Shown: positions 1 through 6,600 of the stretch, piece after piece | How positions within the stretch are numbered: position 1 is the stretch's first letter | Layout of the letters: every line of letters starts with the position of its first letter | Notes under the pieces: generated by a model | Database searches by the model: none | Seen by the model: the letters and a program-made list of their open reading frames with translations, nothing else | What the model was told of the DNA's origin: nothing | Translations under genes and position numbers: made by a program | Origin: Gammaproteobacteria bacterium | GTDB lineage: Bacteria; Pseudomonadota; Gammaproteobacteria; GCF-002020875 | DNA: 6,753 nucleotides | NCBI GenBank assembly: GCA_018671205.1 | Contig: JABHIC010000117.1 | Coordinates: forward strand, 1 to 6,753 | Direction: 5' to 3'

Positions 1-351
1 TTTGGGAATGGTGTGATTGACCACTCAACCATTACTGGTAGAGGTGATGGGGTTGGTTTAGAAGTCACAGGGCTTAATGGGTATAATATTGGTGGTAGTG
101 TTACAGTCTCCGATTCAGTGATATCCAATAATGCAGTTGGAGTTAAAATCAATGACGCTAACTCAGTTGTTATCGAAAATACGAGCTTCACTGCAAATTC
201 CAGCTACAACATAGAAAACCTATCAGAAAATGAAATAGCTGCTACAGCTAATTACTGGGGGACAACAGACGCTGCGGTGATTGCATCTTCAATTTTTGAT
301 TACTTTGATGATATTAACTATGGTGCTGTTGAATATTCACCAATGTTAAAC
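1..351 (+). other. C-terminal end of a right-handed parallel beta-helix domain
   Basis: This segment encodes short strand-turn units rich in Asn, Val, Ile, Gly and Ser (for example SDSVISNNAVGVKIND and VVIENTSFTANSS). They are followed by ATANYWGTTDAAVI and then, after a short spacer, YSPML. The N-Y-W-G motif followed by an acidic, Asp/Tyr-rich stretch and Y-S-P is the usual closing segment of PbH1/pectate-lyase-like and NosD-like helices in secreted proteins. The earlier coils lie upstream of the window, so neither the number of coils nor any active site can be judged. Confidence 0.8.
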
Positions 352-3300
352 CTGAAAGATAACTATATACAGCTGAAAATGTCCGGCATAAACCACGGAG
401 TATTAGTGGGGGCAGATGGAATTGTTCAAACTGTTCCCAGCTCACAAAATATAAGCGCAAGAAGTGAGTTAATGACAACCTTCACCTTAGAGAGTAATAA
501 ATCAATTGAGCCAGTCACCAAAGGTGCATTAGGTATCATCGTTACCGATGTGCGGGGTGGAGAAAATCATAGAGCGGTACGAGCTATTGTCTCACCTATA
601 CAACTTTCCAGTGATGGAGCGGATACCCAAATTACCATACCAGATACAGCAACCATACAGTGGTCTATAGAAGATGCGGAATTAGGTCATGCAACTGGAA
701 TCACAAATAATAGAGAAACTAATACTGTAGTTGCTTATGGGAATCTGCTACAGCTCTCATTGAAGCAGCTGCTAAATGAGAAGCTTGTTACAGAGATGGG
801 AGGGAGTGATATTGACCCAACGGGACACTACAGTTACCAACTGATCTTTAGTCCTAATATTCCTATCGCCTATAGTGGTGAGGACGGCACCTACACACTC
901 CCGTCTATCTCTCTGGAGAGTGGATTAGCCCCATACCTCTCTGGGGAGGGGGGACTCTACTACTCAGCAGAACTGGGTGCACAGACCATAAGCAGAACAG
1001 CTCTTACCCCCTTGAGTGGTGGAAACCTCATTCAAGGAAGTTTCACTATCAACTCCCCATCCTCTACTCCAATAATCTCTTTTGATACCCATTTGGATGG
1101 GGTGGGTACTTACAATGATTCCGATATCTATTTTAAAATAGGGTCACCAGATTTTAGTCATGACCTATTAGGACCAGAAAACCCAACTATTTCAGCTGCT
1201 GAATATACAGGGTCAATTGATGATCCAGTTGCCCATCTAGTGTTGAATGCTTCTGGTGACCCTACTCATATGTTTATATCAGAAGATCATACATTTGCTA
1301 ACACAGTTAAGGATGATTATGCCACTAACAAAAAAATGCTGGTTAGCGGAGTAAACTATATTTACGCAATGTTTGAAGATATTTCTAATAAAAGGTCTCT
1401 AGTGGCTTTTGTTCGCCCCAAAGAACTTCTTTATGTGAATAAAACAAAACTGCTGGCAGGTCGCCCTGTGGCTATTTCCGTACGGGTTACAGCAGGTAAA
1501 GGAGATGTGGATGCCTATACCTACTACCGTCAGCCTAGTGCCACAGAATACATTAAAAAACAGATGGTACTATCGGATGGAGTCTATACTGCATGGATAC
1601 CTAGTGAAGAGACCACCAATGGCGTAGAATATTACATCTCTATTGAAAAAAATGGGGCAATAATATCCACACTGCCCAGTCATAATCCAGGGTTATCGCC
1701 GCTGCTGTTGACAGCAGAATCCTTACTGGAAGAGGAAGTAAGTGATACAAAGGAGTCAATTATTGAATTTGCTGTTGGTTTAACGGTGAAAGTACCGCTT
1801 GGAGCATTAAATTCAGCAACCAAAGTTCAGGTCTCTACCCCCGACTATCCACCCACACCCCCCAAAGGAATTAAGCCAACGAATGTTCAGTACTCTTTGA
1901 AAATGGTGAATGGACAGAGTAGCTTTAGTAAGAGATTAAGCCTGCGATTTCGTTATAACCATACTCAAGTAACCTCTCCCTCTACTGCAAGATTAAGGGC
2001 ATATGACTATAATAAGCGTTCATCCACTTATCGCTTAATGAAAGGAGAGCATGACCGAAATAAGAAACTTGTAAAATTTGAAACCTCTCATTTTTCAGAT
2101 TTCTTCTTAGGAGAAAGTTCTGAAATGTATCCTGAAGCAGTTACAAATACATACTTAAATGAGGATATTATACTGCAAGCATCAGTGGTTAATGATGTGC
2201 CAGTGGCCCACGCCACTTTATATTATATGAGTGGGAGCCTGCCATGGAAAGAGGTTGAAATGGTGAAAACTGGAGATTATCATCAAGCGATAATTCCTGC
2301 TGTCGATGTGATGCCAGAAGGGGTTAGCTACTATATAGAAGCAAGTGATGGAAGTAATGATGAGTTTTCGCAGACTTATCACATTACTGTTATAGATAGA
2401 GAGACAGGAACCAGCGTGGAAAATGGGTCTGGTCATACAGAAAATACAGTACCTACCGTGTCAATTTTAGCTGATACAGCTGTAGATGAAAGTGGTTCCA
2501 GTGCCACCTTTATTGTGATGTTATCTGCTGTTTCAGCTAATGAAGTCACAGTAGACTATGCGAGCTCCAATGGCACGGCTACGGCTGGATCAGATTATAC
2601 TTCCATTGCTGGTACCCTAGCCTTCTCTGCTGGTGAGACCACCAAGACCCTTACCGTCCCAGTGCTGGCTGATAATACTGTTGAGAGTAATGAAACGATA
2701 ATACTCACACTTTTCAACGCCAACAATGCAACGATCTCTAATGCCACTGGCACACTAACCATTAATGATGATAGTGAAACCATCTCAATGCTGAATTTAT
2801 TGAATGCTGATCAAAACTTCATAATTACAGAAAGTGGCTCTGTTAGTGGGGTATTATTCCCATCAAATACATCAACACAACGGCTTACAACAGCTCTTGA
2901 GCCATCTAGAGGTACAGTACAAGTCTCGGATAACTCGACAGGATCCTTTACCTATACGCCTGATGTTGGGGCAACTTGTGTAGATCGCTTCAGCTTTAAT
3001 ATTGATGATGGAGAGGGAGACCCAGAGCTAGCCAGCGTCACAATAAACTTGCCTGCTTCTACTGAAACAGGAACGATCTGTATGCAAAAAGGGTGGAACC
3101 TTATGGGTACGCCACTCTCTGATACTGGAAACCTACAGGCTCTCCTCCCTGATGGTGTGAGCCTGATTGCATCTAAAGGAGAAGGAGAGTGGTCTATTTA
3201 TAGCTCCAGTAACCAGCCAGGATCAACCTTAATGGCATTACCTGCCTATAAGGGATTTTGGGTATTGGCAGATAAGCGAATGGAAGTTATATTGAATGGT

Positions 3301-3537
3301 AATCAAAATGCGCCCGATTATTCTGGTTTATTATCAGGCTGGAGCCTGATTAGTGTAGAAGATGGGGCAACTATACAAGCCGTTTGTGACATAATTTTTT
3401 CTGAGACCAATAGAGAGTGCCAACATCTGTTTGCTTTTAACCCCACGTCAGGATGGGAGTCATATGATTTTTCAACAGAGTCAGGAGTGCTCAATAATCT
3501 CTCCTCATCACAAGGTGTCTGGGTGAACATTCAATAG
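1..3537 (+). CDS. Large multidomain surface/secreted protein (beta-helix, Ig-like, ZU5-like, Calx-beta, cadherin-like, GW module), 5' partial
   Basis: The reading frame is open from base 1 to the TAG at 3535, giving 1178 residues. The GTG at 13 is not a credible start: it has no ribosome site or signal peptide and lies inside a beta-helix repeat. Numbering from the window edge, residues 1-118 are the end of a right-handed beta-helix with the cap motif NYWG (84-87). Residues 394-473 look Ig-like, 474-565 are an Ig-like domain with VEYYI, and 581-705 are ZU5-like (VPLGAL near the start, HFSDFFLG at the end). Residues 711-800 are a second YYI Ig-like domain, 817-924 are Calx-beta, 925-1017 are cadherin-like, and 1025-1178 are two GW repeats. 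Residues 119-393 are not recognised. No catalytic motif is seen. By family knowledge such mosaics are extracellular adhesins or carbohydrate-binding surface proteins, and the substrate is unknown. The missing N-terminus should hold the rest of the helix and a signal peptide. The gene is AT-richer than its downstream neighbour. Confidence 0.93.
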   Translation, partial: FGNGVIDHSTITGRGDGVGLEVTGLNGYNIGGSVTVSDSVISNNAVGVKINDANSVVIENTSFTANSSYNIENLSENEIAATANYWGTTDAAVIASSIFDYFDDINYGAVEYSPMLNLKDNYIQLKMSGINHGVLVGADGIVQTVPSSQNISARSELMTTFTLESNKSIEPVTKGALGIIVTDVRGGENHRAVRAIVSPIQLSSDGADTQITIPDTATIQWSIEDAELGHATGITNNRETNTVVAYGNLLQLSLKQLLNEKLVTEMGGSDIDPTGHYSYQLIFSPNIPIAYSGEDGTYTLPSISLESGLAPYLSGEGGLYYSAELGAQTISRTALTPLSGGNLIQGSFTINSPSSTPIISFDTHLDGVGTYNDSDIYFKIGSPDFSHDLLGPENPTISAAEYTGSIDDPVAHLVLNASGDPTHMFISEDHTFANTVKDDYATNKKMLVSGVNYIYAMFEDISNKRSLVAFVRPKELLYVNKTKLLAGRPVAISVRVTAGKGDVDAYTYYRQPSATEYIKKQMVLSDGVYTAWIPSEETTNGVEYYISIEKNGAIISTLPSHNPGLSPLLLTAESLLEEEVSDTKESIIEFAVGLTVKVPLGALNSATKVQVSTPDYPPTPPKGIKPTNVQYSLKMVNGQSSFSKRLSLRFRYNHTQVTSPSTARLRAYDYNKRSSTYRLMKGEHDRNKKLVKFETSHFSDFFLGESSEMYPEAVTNTYLNEDIILQASVVNDVPVAHATLYYMSGSLPWKEVEMVKTGDYHQAIIPAVDVMPEGVSYYIEASDGSNDEFSQTYHITVIDRETGTSVENGSGHTENTVPTVSILADTAVDESGSSATFIVMLSAVSANEVTVDYASSNGTATAGSDYTSIAGTLAFSAGETTKTLTVPVLADNTVESNETIILTLFNANNATISNATGTLTINDDSETISMLNLLNADQNFIITESGSVSGVLFPSNTSTQRLTTALEPSRGTVQVSDNSTGSFTYTPDVGATCVDRFSFNIDDGEGDPELASVTINLPASTETGTICMQKGWNLMGTPLSDTGNLQALLPDGVSLIASKGEGEWSIYSSSNQPGSTLMALPAYKGFWVLADKRMEVILNGNQNAPDYSGLLSGWSLISVEDGATIQAVCDIIFSETNRECQHLFAFNPTSGWESYDFSTESGVLNNLSSSQGVWVNIQ
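1180..1695 (+). other. Two consecutive Ig-like domains
   Basis: The first domain (1180-1419) has the layout of bacterial Ig-like modules: VAHLVLNASGDPTHMFISED followed by VNYIYAMFEDISNKRSLVAF. Compare the familiar pattern of a Met-Ile/Phe-Ser-Glu-Asp strand, then a tyrosine corner and a D-x-x-x-x-x-S turn. The second (1420-1695) has VAISVRVTAGKGDVDAYTYY, then DGVYTAWIPSE, then GVEYYISIEKNG. The second resembles the domain at 2131-2400. Both are probably structural spacers or ligand-binding sandwiches. Boundaries are estimated from the motifs. Confidence 0.6.
1741..2115 (+). other. ZU5-like domain
   Basis: About 125 residues begin with a strand leading to VKVPLGALNSATKVQVS, matching the 'P-x-GAL' opening of ZU5-type domains. 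A Pro-rich turn (PDYPPTPPKGI) follows, then VQYSLKMVNGQSSFSKRLSL, RLRAYDYNKRSSTYRLM and a closing KFETSHFSDFFLG. The His-Phe-Ser ending is typical of ZU5-like modules in bacterial surface proteins. In animals ZU5 domains occur in cytoplasmic scaffolds and receptors; in bacteria they appear as structural modules of exported proteins. The call rests on recalled motif patterns, not a search. Confidence 0.6.
2131..2400 (+). other. Ig-like domain with YYI signature, second copy
   Basis: The segment has DIILQASVVNDVPVAHATLYY, then GDYHQAIIPAVDVMPEGV, then SYYIEASDG. It matches the domain at 1420-1695 in strand order: V-x-V strand, A-x-x-YY strand, DG/GD-x-Y-x-A-x-IP strand, then GV-x-YYI. The Tyr-Tyr-Ile-Glu-Ala-x-Asp-Gly ending is common in secreted bacterial Ig/fibronectin-like modules. 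The two copies flank the ZU5-like domain. Confidence 0.65.
2449..2772 (+). other. Calx-beta domain
   Basis: Residues 817-924 carry the family's hallmark sequence: PTVSILADTAVDESG at the start, VTVDYASSNGTATAGSDY in the middle, then GTLAFSAGETTKTLTVPV, then VESNETIILTL and a closing GTLTINDD. The early Asp-Glu, the G-x-DY, the N-E and the terminal Asp-Asp are the positions that bind calcium in this family. The length of about 108 residues is normal. This points to an extracellular, calcium-stabilised module. Confidence 0.92.
2773..3051 (+). other. Cadherin-like / tandem-type domain
   Basis: Residues 925-1017 include a G-x-V-L-F-P turn, then LEPSRGTVQVSDNSTGSFTY and a TPD motif, then DRFSFNIDDGEGDPELASVT. 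The pattern G-T-V-x(n)-G-S-F-T-Y-T-P-D followed by D-x-F-x-F-x-x-D-D-G is typical of the cadherin-like (Big_9, VCBS-neighbour) modules often found beside Calx-beta. The opening half is less conserved than usual. It contains Cys993, the first cysteine in the visible part of the protein. Confidence 0.72.
3073..3534 (+). repeat. C-terminal GW module, two repeats (GWxL ... GxWV)
   Basis: The protein ends with two related repeats. The first begins with CMQKGWNLMGTPL and closes with YKGFWVLA. The second begins with LLSGWSLISVED and closes with SSSQGVWVNIQ at the stop codon. Each has a Gly-Trp-x-Leu opening strand, an inner hydrophobic stretch with W, F or Y, and a Gly-x-Trp-Val closing strand, spanning about 60-70 residues. 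Similar GWNL/GYWV segments are common in environmental bacterial secreted proteins, but I know no established function. Three of the protein's four visible cysteines (1027, 1129, 1140) fall here. A matching pair opens the next protein at 3674-4159. Confidence 0.7.
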
Positions 3538-3610
3538 GGGTTTACAAAGCCTGCGGAGTTACAAGTAGACTGCACCTCTTACAAAAAAATAAAGCAGCTA
3601 AGGTATAACG
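3538..3610 (+). other. Short intergenic gap with three TTACAA hexamers
   Basis: The 73 bases between the two genes contain TTACAA at 3542-3547, 3559-3564 and 3579-3584. A CTGC follows the first and second copies. No stem of convincing length followed by a T-run is present, so I see no intrinsic terminator and favour read-through into the next gene. No strong promoter was found either: a TTTACA at 3541 has no acceptable -10 box at the right distance. Confidence 0.5.
3600..3603 (+). promoter_or_regulatory. Ribosome binding site for the second gene
   Basis: AAGG sits seven bases upstream of ATG 3611, a normal Shine-Dalgarno spacing. An in-frame TAA at 3599-3601 overlaps it and rules out any earlier start, so ATG 3611 is the farthest upstream possible start. 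Confidence 0.75.
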
Positions 3611-3667
3611 ATGAAAAAACAATGGATTCTATTATTGTTGTCAGGGTGGTTTGTTACCGTATCAGCA
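3611..3667 (+). other. Sec signal peptide
   Basis: The N-terminus MKKQWILLLLSGWFVTVSA has a Lys-Lys n-region, a hydrophobic core (residues 5-15) and a V-S-A ending that fits signal peptidase I cleavage between Ala19 and Asn20. There is no cysteine at +1, so it is not a lipoprotein signal. It supports both the start choice and export. Confidence 0.9.
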
Positions 3668-6600
3668 AACTCAGAGCGGACCCTGAACACAGGGTGGAAC
3701 CTCTATGCCCATAGTGGCAGTACCCAAACGGTTGAGTCACTGTTTGGAGAATCACTCTCCTCTATATCATCACTACTTCTACCCAACTCACAAGGCGAGG
3801 GAGGGAGCTTGATAGCACTGAGTAACAGTGACCTGCTCCAGCCTCATACCACGGCCTGGGTCTATACTACTCAACCTGTTACCCTGCAGATGCCCGCTGA
3901 TCAAGCGGGAGAGTTTGACCCCAGCAGCTGGCAGCCGGGCTGGCAGCTACTGGCATTCGACAGCACCATCACCTCACTGGAAACCCTTGAACAAGCCATA
4001 CTGCAGGCCGACTCACCCTATGCCCCCATGCGCCTGCTCTCTCTCAGTGCAGAAGGTTGGTCAGAAGCCGACTTATGGAATAACCGTGGTACCCTGACAT
4101 CACTTCAGAGTGACCATGGCTACTGGGTCTACTTAGGCCACAAAGTCACCATCGCCTCAGGCTCTCAGACCGGAACAGCGGGAGATACACAGCTAGAGTT
4201 GGCTGATGGAATCAAAGCCCAATTCTATACTGCAACGGCAACTGACAGTACTGTTACCACAGCTGTTACCCTCTCCATAAACGGTGTTGATTACCCGCTC
4301 ACACTCCCAACAGTGAGTGCTGATTATCAGCTCAAAATATGGGGTGCCGAGGGTCAACTGTTGAGTCGACAACAGGGGAGCGAGCGCTTTACACTGGTCA
4401 CCCAATCGGCAGCCCGTATACTGCCAGTGATCTCCATCTGGGGGCTAGACTCCGATGGATACTCTACACAACTCACCGATCAGGCCACGCTACGTACAAC
4501 AGAGGGGAGCCTCTCAACCATAGCGATAGAAGAAGGCTTACAACTGCTAGAAGAGGTAGACTCTGGAACCAGCATCCTGATAGACCACCCAAACTACCTT
4601 ACAAGCACAGTTACTGTCGATACAGAGCAGCTCTACGTAACATTGCAGCAAGAGGATCAGCGGGAAGAGCTGCTACTAGCAGAAGATGCCGACAGCGTAC
4701 TACCTCGTCCCCTGACAAGGACATTAAATGCATCACCGGCAGCGGCTGCGCCATCCAGTGCAAGACACAATGCCGATGTCGGCCTGCTATTCGATACTGG
4801 CAGAGTTAATCCGAACCAATCAATCTCTATCACCCTTAGCCCGATCACAACGCTCGACTCAATCTCAGACCAGAGAGGGTTGGAATCTATCGTGCGTGCA
4901 GACTACCTCTCAGACACCGGAACCGACACAACCGCACAAAATATCGACTGGTCGATGGGTATTATCGGCGGTGGAATCGTAACCGTAAAAGAGATGTCCA
5001 GCGGAGAGCCATTAACCCTGCAACAGCGCAGCGCAGCCGCTCTCGGTGCGTTTGCCGGGATCTCCCCCTACCTTGCCCGCCCAATCAGCGGAGAGATGGC
5101 CGAAGTGCGTGCACGGCTATTACAAAATGATGAAGAGACCAGCCTGCGCAAAGTTCAACTAACAGCCTACGCCTACACCCCAAATGGCTGGGCCCGCATA
5201 GCCGACACAGTGGATATTATTGACCCCACAGCTGTGATCGACAGTGAAGATACCGAGTTGATGAGCCGTGGATACAGTAACGCAGACTCAGACTCACGCC
5301 CCGAGTCAACCACCATCCTCCACAAACTCCCACTGGATGGACTGGTTCTGACCACAGCTACCTCAGCAGACCATGATGGCCGACTTATGGCCAAAGAGAA
5401 TACCGTCGAGGGAGGCCTCTACGACTTCATCTTTGTGATGACCGAACTGGAGGCAAAGAGCATCGATGTCACCATCCGTGTGGTTGATCGAGACAGCGGA
5501 GAAGCGTTGCCGGGGGCGCAAGTTCGTTTAGAGAGCGGACAAGAGGGGATCACCGCAGAAGATGGTCGAGTTACCCTGCGCCGCATCGTCGTCCCCTCAA
5601 CTCGTGCCTTCATCACCGCTGAGGCACTGCGCTACGACCACTACAGATCGGCAATTCCGCTTAACTTCGCCTTCTTTGAAGGAGAAGAAGAGACCATTCA
5701 ACTGCGTAAAGTAGAACCCCATGCAACCCTCTCAGGGAACGTCACCAACACAGCAGGCTTAAACCTAGAAGCAGCCGAAGTGACACTACAACTGCCACAG
5801 GCCCTTTCCAAACTGCGTGGCTCAATAGCCACCGGTGAGATCACCCTCCCGCAAGATGCACGCGCCAGCTACACCTGGAAAGCACGCCCTGCTGCCGCCA
5901 GCTCCTGGCAAACCGTAATCAACGCCTCCACAGTTGAAGAAGAGGGCAACCGCCTGACCCTGCAAAGCCTGCAGCACTGGTTGGCCGAAAAAGTCCTGAT
6001 AGAAGGAGAAAATCTTCCTCTACTGGGTGAATACCAGCTTCAGACCACCATCGCCTATGATATGGATCAGAATGGTACCGTGGACTACAGCGAACAGTCA
6101 GAACAGGGAAGCATGGTCATACAGCTGGCACTCTCCCCATCCCTCTTCACCATGACCAGCTCCCTAGACACAATCAACCAGACCCTGCGACAGACAGCAG
6201 GTAACTTTGGCATCTTTGGCAGCCCCCAGCTTGGACTGTTAAGACTATTTGGAGGAGGAGAGGGCATTACCTTCCACTGGGGGCTAGATCTACGCTGGAA
6301 TGGCGGCGACCAAACCCGTTACCTCACCACATCCGCAGCGGGCAGATACGAATGGAGCGCAACCGAACCCGACAACCTTGCGTCCCCCCTGATTCAACTC
6401 AATAGTGGCGACCCAACGCGCCTGATGGGGTGGGAATCCATTGTGATGGCACTCTCCTCCACAGCAATGGCAGAGGCACTGTTAGAGCAGACCGCCACCA
6501 GCACAGAAACAGATATCAGCCGCTACCTAGATGGCAATGGCAGCGACCAAGGGTTACAGCTGCGCCTCAACATCAGCGCAATGCGCAGTGGTGAACGACT

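Noticed and set aside
13..15. GTG as the start codon of the first gene
   Set aside because: The frame is open to base 1, the codon lies inside a beta-helix repeat, and there is no ribosome site or signal peptide. The gene is simply cut by the window edge.
2218..2783. Minus-strand frames opposite the first gene
   Set aside because: They are antisense shadows of the Ig-like and Calx-beta domains. The hydrophobic stretches come from reversed Thr/Asn/Ser codons.
3541..3569. Promoter with a TTTACA -35 box
   Set aside because: At 16-18 bases downstream the sequence is AAGTAG/AGTAGA/GTAGAC, which does not resemble TATAAT.
3570..3597. Terminator hairpin (CTGC ... GCAG followed by A-rich DNA)
   Set aside because: The stem is only four base pairs with a 20-base loop, and no T-run follows on the plus strand.
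3604..3609. TATAAC as a -10 box
   Set aside because: It overlaps the space between the ribosome site and ATG 3611, would give an almost leaderless transcript lacking that site, and has no good -35 partner.
3828..4097. 89-codon plus-strand frame in another phase
   Set aside because: It lies wholly inside the second gene, whose signal peptide, repeats and domains are clear. The product is Pro/Cys/Arg-rich with no domain pattern, as expected from an out-of-frame reading.
4339..4809. 156-codon plus-strand frame in another phase
   Set aside because: It is also fully inside the second gene. The Arg/Thr/Cys-rich product has no recognisable motif and no ribosome site.
5173..5616. Minus-strand frames opposite the second gene
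   Set aside because: They are Ser/Arg/Val-rich products typical of the antisense of a Thr/Asp/Ala-rich coding region, with no ribosome site or domain pattern.
4437..6292. Repeated TGGGGGCTAGA at about 4439 and 6279 as a DNA repeat
   Set aside because: Both encode Trp-Gly-Leu-Asp in frame and similarity stops after 11 bases, so chance or a shared peptide motif explains it.
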